Positions 1 through 15,400 are shown, counted from the stretch's first letter. The stretch: DNA of 64,000 nt from Leptasterias polaris (GCA_037783415.1 JAZGTN010000002.1:6262001-6326000), one strand, 5' to 3'. Notes: a model not told the origin generated them from the letters alone. Program-made: numbers and translations.

Positions 1-393
1 ATAGCAAGTGTTCCATAATAATTATGATAATTAATAGTTCAATGACTCGATTGAAATAGGAACGTAAAACATCACATTGGTCTTTTTTGAATAAATTATT
101 TACAAATTCATTTGAAATGTTCAAAAGGTGAATACTAATGCATAGTCCATTTTCAGTTGATAGAATTCACGACAAAAAGTCGAATTTTGGTTTGATGTTC
201 AGAGGCTGATCAATTATTTCATACCCCTCTGATAGTATAATGGTACACGCCAAGTACCACAGCATCAGTACTGTACGGTGCTGGTTTACTACTCTGCACG
301 CTGTATGCATTGAATCTCGCCTGTGCACGAAATAATTCGAGAGTGTGTGTGTGTGTGTGTGAGTTTGATTTCTTTGTCCAGTGATCGATCAAC
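1..393 (+). promoter_or_regulatory. Upstream region and 5' leader of CUX/CASP
   Basis: No coding potential is seen. The stretch ends at a strong start context (A at -3, G at +4 around the ATG at 394). A GT dinucleotide run lies at about 345-361. An ATCGAT hexamer at 384-389 sits ten bases before the start codon; this is a Cut/Onecut-type binding core. I see no clear TATA box and cannot place the transcription start, so how much of this is promoter and how much is 5' UTR is unknown. Confidence 0.5.
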
Positions 394-459
394 ATGGCCG
401 CGGCGAATGTATCGTCGATGTTTCAGTACTGGAAAAACTTCGATTTGCCACTTTTACAG
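394..459 (+). CDS. CUX1: CUX/CASP shared exon 1
   Basis: 22 codons, starting [18 protein letters not shown] and ending in phase 0 at a GTAAGT donor. The SMFQYWK motif matches the N-terminus of vertebrate CUX1/CASP, which fixes the start. The frame stays open past the donor to 696, but that part is intron. The next exon is 26.6 kb away. Confidence 0.93.
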
Positions 460-3400
460 GTAAGTTTACAGCTCAGGAATGACCGCATGTTATCTCCGAG
501 TCCATCAGGGGCACTTTTGTCCAAAATTTGGGTGTTTTGGTGGAGTTTTCGGTGGTTTTCCGGAGCGGGTAAATTGACAAGTATCAGAAATAGATCGAAC
601 TGCCATTTTCTGGTTCAATATAGAATACATAGTGAGTGCTGTTTGTTGTACGCCGGACTGTGTGTGTGTGCGTGTTTGTACCGTGTGTTGCTGTAATGGA
701 GAGTGTGCAAAGCCTTGCTCTATAGTTAAAGCAAGCAGCCATGTCAACAAACGAAAACACACGGGCAACTGTCGATGTCCTGTGTTCAATAAGAAGAGTT
801 AATGGCGATTATTACGTGACTCTGTGACAGAAAGTGAGTGTAATTTTACACGAGTACGGTCACCCGGTCATCTCTAGGGAGGGCCGACATTGAATGATCA
901 CAGCTGTTGAAAGTTAGTTCAAATTCCTATTTTTAGTGTTGTTTTATATTATTTTTTGTACAAACGGCTAGCCAAAACTGCCAGAGACTATCAATCATGA
1001 TGATGATGTACATCATGTTCCGGAGTCATCAGGATCAGGATTGTGGTTGTAAATATTTTATCAACTTCTCAGACTCAGAGAGTTTCATTTGTGTAGAGCT
1101 ACATGTACATTAGCTAGGTTAGAAAATGGTGGTGCTATTACTATTTGTAGCTGGAACTGGAAGTTCCTGTAACCATTGTGAATCAGTGTCATTATATAAT
1201 TACATATAACTTCAAGAAAACATTTTAGATTTTACAATTGCTGACCATTATCATTAAGTTTGTATATCTGCGTGAAAACAATTTAAAAAAGAAGAGAAAA
1301 AAGGTTGTATTTTTTTAAATAAAGATTAGAACTCAAAATTGTTTGCCATGGATTGTTGATGGATACATGTATACAAAATAAAAATAAATAATTGCATAGA
1401 CAGTAACGTGTTGTACTCCGTCAATCATTGGTTCCACAATGATGGGACAAATTCCATTCAACATTGTTTGTCATTTTGTAGTGTCTTCCATTTTGATTTG
1501 CTTGTTCCCATCACTCCCATCGCCATATCAGTCACTTAAATCTAAGACTAATAATACCATTGCCAGTACAGACAAACTTATTCACATGATTTGATGAGGG
1601 AGGTTGCAAAGGACCATGGGTGACCTGTTAACATTGAGGTCAAGCTGAGTGCATTTACATGCAGAAATTGCAACAAGCTTTGAATTTGAAATGCAGTTAT
1701 TGTTCAGTGTATACATGTAGACCTCCATAACCAAATTTGGGAAACAGCAGATTCCATGATCATTTTAAACAAAGCTTTGGTGCATCAACTGTTTTGAGGT
1801 TTTGGAATAACAGTCAAGCCCTATATTTTAATGTTATCAAAACCTTTATTGTATAGATACACTTAATTTTTCCCCATGATAAATTTTGTAATTTGGCACT
1901 ACCTTATACCTAATATTTAAATGAGTGATTCCTGTTGTTTTATACCTACATGTGGAAATAAAACCAGAAATCTATTGCAACAGTACTGGACAAGGGGAAC
2001 AGAATAGTGAAGTCCAGGCCTACAATATGCTTGGCTGGTTTATCATGAAACAAGTACACATGTATGTAAACTTCCAAGTAACACTACAGTCTAATCCATA
2101 CAGTCCCATAGTGATGATATAGTCATAGAGAAAGGACAGAGTTAACCCATGGCCAAGGCTAAATAATCACCGAAACAGTTTGATTGTAAACAGGAAGAAC
2201 TTACCTAAAATTATCAAAAAGAACAAAATGAGAACTTACCGGTAACTTTGGATTTAAGGCAGTAACTTACCTGGAAACTAAAACCAACTACTAATACATG
2301 TATGTCATCACATTACAACAATGCTGTAAAAGCACTCAACCAAACAAGTGACTACAAAACAAGTCTAACAATCCTATAAAAATAAACTAATCCATGTTTA
2401 CGTATTTCTTATGTGTTTCAATTGCTGTAAAATGATCAAATAATAATTTTCACAATTGTTTATACATGTAAGAAAAAGTTCTCTAATTGAAGCGTGTTTT
2501 TTATAGCTCTACATTCCATTCTAAAATGTAGGTGGTTGCATTGTTGAATTTCACAAAATCAAATTTTTGAGAATGTATAAGATTAAAATACAATTTTGTT
2601 CTTCTTAGAATTAATGTCTTTTTTATGTACAGTAGGTATGTATAGGGGGAATCGCTGTACAAATACAATCCTCATGAAAAGGTCAAGGAAAACACCAACT
2701 TGACAAATATGCCAGGGGTCACTGGACTGGAAGTATTGGAGTGGAACCCTTGGAGTTACATGTACTGCACATAACTGACAATATACATGTAGCTTATCAC
2801 TGGTCCCTAGTACTGTTAAAACCTTGTGACCATGATCTGTCATGAACAGAAAAGCCTTTGAGCCTTTGAGAAAGACAACTTTGCTTTGGCAATTCTCCAG
2901 ATCATTACTATACATTGTTTATTTGGCAGGCCTGACCAATCTATTTCAATGTGACAGTTTATGATACACAATTTAGGCATTTGAATTCATTTCTGCTTCA
3001 GGGTGTAGATTCTGATCATTTTCTGTAGTATTGTACAGATGATCAGTCACTTTTCTCTCCACACAAACCATCTACATTGTACACATGTACAGTACATGTA
3101 CATGTAACATGGCTGCTCTGGTTACAAACTTTTCTATCCCAAACTCATTAAAATGCCTAATAGCCCAAACATTATCCCGTGTGATCATAAGTCTAATTTA
3201 CATGTATGATAACAGTGCATAGTTAGTTTAGGATCGGACATTAGTAATCAGCTAAATGCATCTTGGGGTTACAACTTAGGGTAAGTGTTAAAAACCTACA
3301 TGAACCATGTCAAAGTTTACAGCTTAAGTGTTTCTTTATTTTCCCGTTGGATCTCCAACAGTTTTTTTAATAGTTAGGGTTTGAACAAAGGAAAATTGAC

Positions 3401-6400
3401 TGGAGCAGGACCTGAACCAATGACCTCCGGATTAGCATGCCAGCACTCTACCAACTTAGCTATCCAGCCAGTTGGGGATCTCCCTACATTGTACATGTGT
3501 TTTAGTAAATATCTTTGTTCAGGGGTGCCAGTCTGAAGCCATATAACCGTTAACTGCCATGTAGCCAGGGATTCCACCCAAGTTTACGATACAACCTGGG
3601 AAGTGGCCTTAAGGGGATGCGACTTTTTAATGTTAAATATCAATTAATAAACCACAATCGGGATGTGTAAGTGAGATTTGATGTTGAAGACGAAAGCTTC
3701 CCATTGCGATTGCATCAGCCGTTAAATAACATGAAATTGGTCTTTTCAAAATTAAGAAACAATTCATTGACCCTGAACCAATTTGCAACAGATATCAGTT
3801 CATTGTTGACCTTATTAATGAGGTAATTAAGATTACTATGAGAATAGAATAAATTAGAATCATCAGCAAACAATATAAAGGAAAGGATTGTGTGAAATCA
3901 TTAATATGTATTAAAAAAAAGCAATGGTCCAAGTATTGATCCTTGGGGTATTCCATGTGTAAGGTTTCTAGAATTTGAATTAGTTCCATCTACATGTATG
4001 GACACCAATCTCAATATGTGTCACACATATTGAGATTTGTAAAAAGATAACTTTTAAACCAATTAAGACAAATTCCTTGAATGCCATATATAAGAAAGTT
4101 AATGTATTAAGATGTCATGGTCACTTGTATCAAAGGCTTTTGAAAGATCAAGGAATATCCTCGGTGTGTGCTTAGAGTCATCCATTGCTTTGGAAACCTT
4201 TATCAATAAAATCTATAAGGGCATGGGAGGTTGAATGTTTACTACGGAATCCAAATTGGGATTTTGACAAAATACTGAATTTATCTGGAAATGTATACGT
4301 GCATCAACACATTTTCCGAAAACCTTAGAGAAACAAGACAGGATAGATATGGGTCTACAATTGATATCACAGTTAGAGTCACCTGTTTTAAAAACAGGGA
4401 TAACCTTTGCAACTTTTTATTGAGAATTGAGATGGTACAATACCTGTCACAAAGAAGTTTTTAGTAATATGTGAAGGTGGTTCACCTACGACAGTTATTA
4501 AGAGCTTTGATAATAAACATGTTACTAAAATTGTGCCCGCAACTCTTTTTGTTCCCTAGGTTGTTGACTCTATCAATAACCTCATATTTTTAAACTGGGG
4601 TAAAAATAATGAATTTGTGTTGGGGTTAGTCAGGTAATCAGTAAAACTGAGATAATTATTTGTTGGTTGGATATTACTAGCAAGATCTGGGCCAATATTG
4701 TTAAAACTGTTTGTTGAAACAGCCAGCAGCTTTATTAGGACTGAAAATTAATTTCCCATCAGAAATAGTTATGTTAATAGTTTTTGATTATTTGTTTAAA
4801 TTGTTTAAAACTGAATTAATTTTCTTCCAGGTGTTTCGAATACTGTTTTTTGCCTTTTCAAATTGATGGGCGTAATAAGTTTTCGTAGAAGTTTGCAAAA
4901 GGCTAGTAAGTATATTTTAGTTTTAAGCATACTAATTTTTGTGAGGAATTGTAGGATTAGACAGATGTTGACAATACAGTTTATTTTTCCTATTAATTGA
5001 TTTTAGAAGTGAATAAGTTATCACGGTACATTTGGTGAATCTTTACGACTGGGTTTATGGTTGTGAAATTTAGGCGGAATGTCTTTATCATAAATTAGTG
5101 AAACTTGTCAGCCCAATTGGAAGCAAATAGGTCCTCGTTAAATTTGTGCAGATTGGATTGGGAGAAATTACGATTAGAAGAAGGATTATACATGATTACC
5201 GGTACTACTATTGGAGACGACAGAGTTTGGGGACTGAATGTAAAGATCGGCAAATGGTCTGAAATATCAGATAATACCCGATTTGGGACAAATAAGGATT
5301 CAAGTGAGTCATCTGAAACATTAAGGTCCTCTCTGGCTGTAACATTCAACTCATTGAATAAAGTGCAACTCCACCACCAGCTTTAGAACCGTGTCTGTTG
5401 TTCACAATGAGTTCATAACCGGGTAAAGAATAGTAACAATGAGGAATAGTCTTAAGCCAAGTTTCAGAGAGTGCAATAACAGAGAACTTGTTTTACTGAT
5501 TTAGAAAGTATAAATTTGAGGTTTACAAAGGTTTTGGGGAGACTTCTAATATTAATATGTAACAAGGAAATACAGTTTTCGTCCATTGTGGTGGGAACCT
5601 TCTCAGTAGAATAGTAAATGGAATTGTTAGACAAACTGAACAAGTCGTTGTTATTATAATCTTCATCAATTACAAGGTCAAAAATAACTTGGTGGAGATT
5701 TTAGAATTTTGCTGACCTGCATAACACATAACAAATAATAACATACACAACAATAACGCAGGATAAGACATTACACAGACAACATAACTAGTGCAAATAA
5801 ATAGATTCGTAAGGAACGCAAATTTTGATAAGTACAGGGATTGATGTACATGTATGTTGACACTGCTGTTGCAAATTTAAGAATTTAAGTACAAGTATCA
5901 AACTGTAATTAGACTCCAAAATACTCATAAATACAGGAGGCAACATTCTAAATAACTTACACATGTACTTCAGACACTGGTTGAATTGGATTGTTTGATT
6001 GTTTGTTTGTATAATTTGTTTTGATATGTTTTCCAGGCTATGATTACTTTGAGAATAGTCAGTTTGATACCAGACTTAACTTAGTTTAGATCACTAGCTG
6101 ATAATTAATTTGAGTAGGCTTGATGATTTAAGGTCTGATCTTAGTGTGAACTTGTTTCAGATGGAGGAGGGGTGTATTTCTGTCCATTGATGTATAGATG
6201 ACCATTACGAAACACAGGTTTCTTGCCTGCTTTGTACGCTTTTTTCATCACCTCTCTCAGACTTCTTTTTTTAAGCTAAGTTAGCTGCTGGGAGGTCCAG
6301 TAGAATGAAGATTGCACATTTAGATAGGGCATCTCTGCCTCACTGCATTACTGCTTGTCGTTCAGGACTATATAAACTTGATGTGCCGAGGCAGGTCAGT

Positions 6401-9400
6401 GGGTGTGTTAGGGATGCATCCAGATCGGTAAGCTCTTCCTATCTCTGGTCGGAGATCACATTTATCAGTCAGGATTTCCCTTATTTTGTCGTAAGGGTAT
6501 GGACTCATTTTTAAGCTCGGGAATACCTCAAAATCTTAAGTTGAAGCTTTGTGAAATTCACTCCAGATGCCGATTTGACTCCTAGTTGAAGGATTTTGCA
6601 AATCATTGACTCCAGTTCAGAAGTTGTTTCCTAGAGGTTGTTTGAGAATGCTGTCTTTTCATTCTGCATGTCATCAAAAGCTTGGGAGGTGAAGATAACA
6701 GATTTCTCAAGCTCTAGGTGTTTATTATTAATTGTTTTCATTCTTGAAAGAAGAGATTTTTGATTGCTAATAACTGTGTCAAGTTTATTTTGAATACCCC
6801 ATGTAATTTCTTGTACATGTGTGTATAGCTCTTGTCGGAGTGTTAAAAATAGTGTTGGAATTAGAATCCGACAGGGCGCCATCATAGTTGTGAAGTTACA
6901 CACTTTTATTAGTCTGATTTTTTTGATGAAAACAATTCTTAATCAATCAATAGAAGTCGGTCCATGGTCGGTTTCTGGCCAGACTCGACTGAATTATTCA
7001 ATTTTGCTGTATTTTTTACATGTATTTGTTTAATGTTAAAACATCAATTTTGACATATTACACATGCGTGAGCCTAAAATAAAAATAGAGGAAAAATTAA
7101 GTTTTTAAAATCAACAAACAATGATTGGCACCTACAGTTTGGGTTAGGACCCGTAGACGGACGGTCATGACCGTGTACAAAATACAAGCTTGAGAAATCT
7201 GTCATGACGGTGTACAAAATACAAGTTTACACGATCGTCGTCGCAATGTAGTGAAGACTGATGAATCTTTAATTTAATGATTAAAAATGTGACCTAAGTT
7301 TTGTAAATATCAATCTTTTATGCAGAAACAGCGATTCAATAATTGATTCAGACTTTATGAGCATATCCAGACCACAAGCCTTCTTACTTTGCAAGCGGGA
7401 GGCATCAGTTAGTTTCTGTGAACATGTTCGTCAGCAAGATCAAAACAATATACACATGCGATCAATGTATGCTGCTGTTTTATAGTTGGGTTGCCATCTA
7501 CACTGTAGTTCTCATTGGCTATGCAGTAAGTCTGCTTATAGCAATACCACGCAGTGAATGGGTAATCTATCTGTGGAGGTGAAAACCAGACATGGACAGC
7601 CCTCTTTCCAAGGAATTGGGAGCGCCATAGGCTGATGTAGTGGGTTGCGTGTTATAACATCATGCTTGGGATCGAGAACATTTCTTCTGGTATCGTGCTC
7701 TCAAAACAGATCAAACTGGGCGCCATGTTTTGTCTTCATATTCAAGAATTCAGTGTCACTCTCAAGCACGACTTATTTAATCAAATTATAATAAATAATA
7801 CAAAAAATTATAAATAGTTTTTGTTTTAGAGCATGGCTTGCATTAAAAGTGGAAGCCGTGGCTCTGAAAATAGGCCGTAATTTCTTTCATTTGGCCGTGC
7901 AAATCATGGCTGCACAACTGGCTGCCTAAAAGCTTGAGTTCATGGGCGCACAGGCTGTACACTGTCAAATAATATTTTAGGACCTACTTAGATTTTGAAG
8001 ATCTGATATAAATCTATCATGTTGTTGAAATGCTGATCTTGCTGGCCATGTTGGGATGTCCCCACAAAATAGGAAAGACAACTTTTCTAAAAATATTGAC
8101 AGTATGGCATGTACATGTATGGATAGCTTTCCTATGGTGATCAGTGGTGTTTGCACTTTGCAGAGAGAGTGTGTTTGGGGGTTAGAACTGATTAGCATTG
8201 AGATTGATGCATGAGAAGTTTACCACTGTTCACTGAACAAAGTCAATTCCTGAGCACCGTAAACGATGACAAGAATACAATGTACAGTCACCCCCATTCA
8301 GTGCCACTAGATGGACTTTTCTTTCAATGTGTTATGTTTAGTCATGAATTTGTGAAAGCAATACTGTACTTTTAAGAAATTATTGAGTAATTTCACCCTT
8401 AAGATCACTGCCTGATGTCAGCACCAACGCTCCAGGGAATTGTTTCTGTCTGAAATATTGTCTGTATTGAGGAAATCCATGTGAGTTGAGACCTGACAAG
8501 TTATCAGTAATCAAAATAAGCCTATACACAAAATCCCTGACAAAACATAATACTGTTTTATTGTTTCAAAAGTGACTTCCAAATTTGAAAACATTGTCAC
8601 AGTCGGTTATACATGAAACAAACAAAACATGAAACAAACAAACAAACTAAAAACAATGACATTTTCATTGTTGTGTATGTACTGTTTGTTATACGTCTTA
8701 ATCTCAGTGTGATATCATGGTTGAATGTGATGTCACAAATAGTTATTTGGTGTGTCATGGCCGAGTGGTCAAGTGCACTGGACTCAAGCTTTGGTGTTTC
8801 TGGTCAGCAGAGTGTGGGTTCGATTCCCAGTCTTGACTTGATTCCTTGAGCAAGACACTTAATTATTATTGCTTCGTCCTTCGGATGGGACGTTAAGCAG
8901 TTGGTCGGTGTGTTGTTGTACTTGTGTAACTGTAAGGTACGTAAAAAAAACCAGTTACACTAATATTGCTTAGAGAACGGAATTGCCCCAGTGTTTCTTG
9001 CACCACAGCACCTTGTAAAGTGTTATATAAATGAGCCTCATTATTCATAAACTTCAAAAACTTTTCTGGAAATAAATAATAATAAGTGCTTTGAGACACC
9101 CGTACATGTAGATAAAGCGCTCTATAAAAACTAGTTATTATTATTTATAGATTATTTTATTAGACCCAAGTTAAGGGTTGAGGAATGGTAGATGATAGAA
9201 GGTCGAACAAGATTAAATAAATCTTGTAGCTACCTGTACATTGTGTGCTCTTTACCACCAGATTTTCCTCGATGAAACATTTTGAATCTGATTAGTTTTG
9301 GATTTAAAATTTGTTTTCATTACATTGTCAGGAGATGATACATTGTACATACATCTCAATCATTCTAATTTAAAATAGTGCATATATCGAGTTAGGTATT

Positions 9401-12400
9401 GACAAGAAGGCATTGTGCCCAGCCTACCCGCCATTGATAACTGTGTTTACGCATAGCTCCACAAGGAAATCCAGTTATTAAGTCTCCTAGAATGATTGAT
9501 TAGCCGCCTGCTTTTTAATATGAGTGAGAGGGAAAATGAATTAGAAGCAACCTTATTTTAATAACCTGACTGGAATCAGATTAGCGATTTCTTTTCTCTT
9601 GATGTGATCTGTTGTGGCAGACACAGTCATTGTTTGGTATCTGTGCAAACCATGAATATCTTGATGTACATGTAGTTAGCTTGATCAGTGGAGTTCGACC
9701 ATGGCCTTGCATACAGGTTTAAGATACAGTATTTGTTACTAAGAGAAAATTAAGTGCTAACTTGTATAATATTTAAACTTAGTTAGCAGAGAGCTGATAA
9801 AGCTTTTCCAATCTCTTATTAGTAATTTGTATTGACTTTTTCATCTACATGTAGCTAAGGTTTGAAGATGGAAAATAAGCTGACTTTTTAAGACAGAATC
9901 AAACCAAGCTACAAAAGTGCTTTCTGTGAATATAATTGTAGTTTTACTTTTCAAATGACTGCTTCAGAAATGTTGGTAATGGTTTGGATTTCTGCTGAGG
10001 ATAAGTTGGGATCACACAAATCCCTCTAACTTACAAATTGTGTGCCAAGTAAATAAGTTAAGGACATTAAACCTTTTCAACGTCAATGCATTGATGTTCA
10101 TGTTTCATACATGTACAGCTCTAGTGAGGATAATAAACAACTTACAATAGTTTTCACACTCGTTATTTGAAAACAATTTTCAAACGTCATTAAAAAGTGG
10201 CTTGCCGGAAATTGAGATGGTCGATTTCCATATAAACCCCATGAATCTAGAAGCTTCATTGTTCCCCCATCTCACTCTCTCTCTCTCTCTTATTCTGTAA
10301 AAGCTGCTAGGCCCAAATCTTCTCAATTTCCTGTGTATCCCTTTGGCGTAGAGCAGGCCGCGGATGAAACTCGTCTTAACTTCATTTGCACGGTTGCCTG
10401 GTCCTGTCTTGTCGATAACATTAATTTCCTTTCACCGTTCTGGCTGGCCCATACGCCTGTCTGAATAAATAGGAAGCCTGTATCATATGATATTGATCTC
10501 GGACCGTGGCTTTCTTTATATTGATTTCGGCTCATCTTAATATCCATAGGTTTAATGCTTTCTGTGTTGAGAGGATCATCTTGAAATTTGTGGTTTTAAT
10601 TAAAAGTAGTCTATGTTACTGGAAAGTTGTTTTTATCTAGTTCAGGGATTGGTTAAGTGCAATTTAGGGTTTAGTCAATGTATCTACATACTTAACCCTC
10701 ATTTGAATAACGTGTAGTGAAAGTGCTTGCAACTTTGCTGGCAACTTTGCTTGATGCATTCTGATGAACATAGTTGTGTGTGTTTGTGTAGTTTGATATG
10801 ATAAATAAGACAAATTATTTTGTTAGTTTTGGTTTTCACAGTCAGGCCTGATACTGCCCTTTACCCATTTTGAAGTGGCAGCCGATTTAGTCTTGGTAAA
10901 GTCCATTACTATAAAATAAGTTCAATTGGACCATTTTAAAGTGAACCATGTAGAGGGGTGATTTTAAGTACATTGCTAGTTTGTGTTCATCAGCCTAGCA
11001 GAATTCAAGGATCTCTAGTATTGTTATCTACATACATGTACATGTAGTAGTGTTTTGTTTGGCACATACTGTACAGACCATGTAGAGTTTGAGTATTATT
11101 TTGAAAGGAAAAGTGAAGATAAACACAAGAACAGGGAGTAGTATATAAAGGGCAACTTCTTGGGGCCTCTACATTTTGTATAAAAAAAGAAGAAGAAGAA
11201 AAATGCAAAAAAATCTACAAAGATGAATATTGCCTTTTATGACTTTTCATTCCTTACACACTGCCTTGTATCCTGTAATTGATCTTCATACTTAGCAAAA
11301 CAAAACCCATCTCATATTCCTATATTAAATGAATAATATCTGGAAACTTCTTTTAGCTTTTGACACCCCATTGAAATTGTTTATTTAAATATTGGTGAGC
11401 AGTATTGGTGATGTAGGTGGGCATTGAAGTACGGTAACCTCGCTGGGGAGTTGGCCCATGAATGATTGAGTGAAGCCACGAACGAATTTGTCCACAGAAG
11501 CAAATCTAAACACACACACACTGTTGTAAGAAAATTTGAAAATAATGTTATATCATCTTCCCTTGTTTCTCTCTCAGCTCTCCCCATGCTCTCACCTTCT
11601 GCCATATTTTCTATCCTGGTTGTGATATCCATTCTCTTGGGAGCTAATTAATGCCAGCCCAGCAAGAGTGAATGATTCCCCTTCTCAACTGTGCTGTCAT
11701 TAAAAATCGCTATTGCTTGTTATTATCTGCGCCATGAATGATCCAAAAAGAAAAGGGAGGGTTTGACTTCAGGGAGATATTATGAAAAGAATGCCTGCTT
11801 CACGGACTCAATTATTGATGATGCAGGGCCGAGTTGTATTGCTGTTTGATAACAATGAATTCTTATAATTACTTTGTATCTCCTGGGCATTTTGTTATTA
11901 ATTTTTTGGAGGGCAGTGAAGGGTTTTGGAAAATGAAAGCTCAAAAACATCAGACTAAGGAGGAAGGTGTTTTGAATAATAGTTAGGAGTCATCATTCAT
12001 GAAGGTATTGATATATTTGTAGGTGTACATAGATGGCTGTGAATTTTGTGTTTGATGATGGTTTAATACATTTGTACATTTCAGTTTGCCACACCTCATA
12101 TTTTATTCCAGCCATTACAGCCTGCTTTAGGTACAGTTCTGAAATTTGGTGTTCAAATTTTGCTCAAATTTGAAATCGGGTTGTCAAAAAAAACTGGGTA
12201 TTTATTTTGTTTAATAACTGATGAATTATTGACAAAATAATTATTGTCAAAACATTTATTAGTGTTTTTCAAGTATTACACCGTTCTGGTTTAAACTGTA
12301 GCTGTACAATGTATTCTCTGTGGTGTGCACCTATAGGTACATTGTAGCACCCTCTGCATCAGTCTGCAAAAATTTCTTTTTACTGGTGTTTTCCTCATCA

Positions 12401-15400
12401 GTAGCAATTCCCACATTGTGTTAATCTGTTTCCTTGATGCTCTGAGAGCAGATACATTGTTTCTGGATACTCTGTGTTTTTGGAAGGATTAGATTTTCAG
12501 CTTCTTTTTGACATCATTCCTGAACCATAGCCAATGGCTACTTCATGTACACACCTTATGCAGTACAGATGGATCATTGCCTTATTGATTATCTGTGTAC
12601 TTTGGATACACTTCCATGATCTTGCAAGTTTAATCTCTCAAGTGAGTGCTCAGCTGATTGTTATTCAAATCGACTGCCCCAATATAACAATGTGTTTCAA
12701 CAATACTGGACCTATACAGTAGTATACAAGGAGTGAACTCTTCAAGTACAATGCAGGTACATCAGCTAGACTTTCACAAGGCAACTGGAAAGTTATTAAG
12801 TCTTTGGGCCTGCATGCTCAAAAGCCTACGAGAAGGGGAATTACAAGCACTCATATAAGACATTCTAACTTGTCTATTGACTCCACGAACAACAGAGACT
12901 GTGGCCGATTTTCCTTTGCCCTTTGGAATGCCCATTCCATACGAAATAAAACAACAATGTGTTCTTCATATATTCTTGAGAATTCAGTTGACCTGATGAT
13001 AATAACTGAGACTTGGCTTTCCCATCATGATGAGGTTGTAATTGGTGAAGTTACTCCACCCGGTAACAAATTCTTGAGCATTCCACGCAGCTCGAGTTCC
13101 TGTGGTGGTGGCGGCTTGGGAGCCCTATTCAAGGAAGAACTTGGTCTGCTATCCTACACTACTGGCTATAATTTCCGTACATTTGAACATGCATGCTTTA
13201 CAGACAAGTGCAAAAGTGTGTATTACTTTGCAATATACAGACCTCCACCCTCCCCAAGAAATGGCTTTACAACTACAGAATTTCTCTTAGAGTTTGATTC
13301 ATTTGTGGACTTCGTTAACTCGCTGAACAGTAAGTTCATCATAGCAGGAGATTTTAATGTGCATGTGGATGTCCCTACAAAGAGTGACGTTTCACATTTT
13401 CTTACAACTCTCATGAGTGCTAGTTTGATCCAGCATGTTATTGGCCCAACCCATGATCATGGGCATACCTTGGACCTTGTAATATCCAGAGAAAGTGATG
13501 ATCTTATTGCTGACTGCCACACAGGTTCATTGTTATCCGACCATTTTGTTGTTAGTTGCACAGTTCAGTTGCTGAAGCCACAACCTGTGAAAACAAGATT
13601 AACCACACCCCAGCTAAACCGAGTTGACTGTGAGTCATTCAAACACGATTTGCTGCCACGATTTGAATCCCAAAGCTGTTTGAACATTCAAGAGCTTGTT
13701 GATCTCTATGAAAATTCCATAAGAGAAACCCTTGATATTCATGCTCCTCTGAAGACATCAGTACGTTCAGATAGGCCTCGCCAACCATGGTACAATAGTG
13801 AAATCCATGTGGCACGTCGGGAACGTCGCCGGCATGAGCGAAACTGGAGGAAATCAAGACTTCATGTCCATCGGCAGCTCTATATTGCTCAGCGCAAACT
13901 TGTAAATGACATGATTGACCAGGCCAAACAAGACCACTACAGAAAAGAGCTTGAGGGGGCTGACCCCAAAACAGTCTTCAAGAAAGTAAACACTCTTTTG
14001 AATAAACCAGCCAAGACCTCACCTGCCTACGACTCTGCTCAGGTGCTTAGCAATGAATTTGCCACTTTCTTTGCGGGAAAAGTCACACAAATTTATGATG
14101 GCATTGAAACAGAACTGGCTAATTCTCATCCGATCCCTGAACCACAACAACCACAAACCCATGAACTTACCTGCACAATGTCCGAGTTTGATCATGTTAG
14201 AGAGGAAGACATTCAGAAATATATCATGAAGACTCCAGCAAAATCATGTCTGCTGGATCCAATACCTACCTGGTTCATCAAGCAGAATGTATGCATGTTC
14301 GTTCCTGTCATAACTCAAATTGTTAACTGGTCTCTAGATACCGGCACCTTCCCAGACTCACTGAAGCATGCTATCATCTCGCCTGTCATCAAAAAACAAT
14401 CTATCGATCCCAATGAGCTAAAGAACTATCGACCAGTATCTAACATCACTTACCTGTCTAAAATCATTGAGAGACAAGCCGTTGACAACATTGCTAGATA
14501 CTTGACTGATAACAACCTTGGAGAACCATTACAATCAGCATATAAGCCTGCACATTCCACCGAGTCTGCATTGCTCAAAGTCAAAAATGACATCATGAAA
14601 CTTGTTTCTAGGCGTAAAGGTGTGTTTTTGGCCCTGTTAGACCTCAGCGTGGCGTTTGACACCGTTTACCACCGTATCTTGTTAAACAGGCTAGCAGACG
14701 AAATGGGATTGGAGGGTAATGTGCTCAAATGGATTTGCTCATATCTATCTGGAAGAACAACCAGTGTATGTATAGATGGCAAGTTTTCTCAGCGTCTTGA
14801 TTTGGAGTACGGCATACCGCAGGGATCGATAGTGGGTCCCCAACAGTTCAACATCTACACCATTCCTATTGGCAACATCCTTCGAAAGCATAACTTACTG
14901 TTTCACATTTACGCAGATGACATACAAGTGTATACTTTTGATCCTGGCAACCATAATTCCATAGTTTCTGCACTCTCACAGATGTCAACATGCATTGATG
15001 AGATCAAGTCTTGGATGACTGTCAACAGGCTCAAGTTCAACGAGGAGAAGACCGAGTTCCTTGTGGTCATTCCTGATCACCTTAAGCACCTCCTGCCTGC
15101 TGTGACTCTCCGTATTGGTAGTAAGACCATCCATCCCTCTAAGAGTGTGCGCAATCTTGGCATTGTGTTTGACACTTCCATGACTATGAATGCTCAAATA
15201 ACATCTCTGTGCAAAAGTCTCAACTACCAGATGCGCAATATCTCTAGAATCAGAAGATTCCTCGACAGGAACACATGCCATCTTGTCGTCTGCGCTCTGA
15301 TTCTAACCAGGCTTGACTATGGTAATGCCTTGCTGTTTGGCTCTATAATACAACTGACATACAGCGACTGCAAAGGCTACAGAACTGGGCTGCTAAACTT

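Noticed and set aside
394..696. 100-aa open frame starting at the CUX start codon
   Set aside because: Only 394-459 is coding; a GTAAGT donor follows and the homologous next residues are in the exon at 27112.
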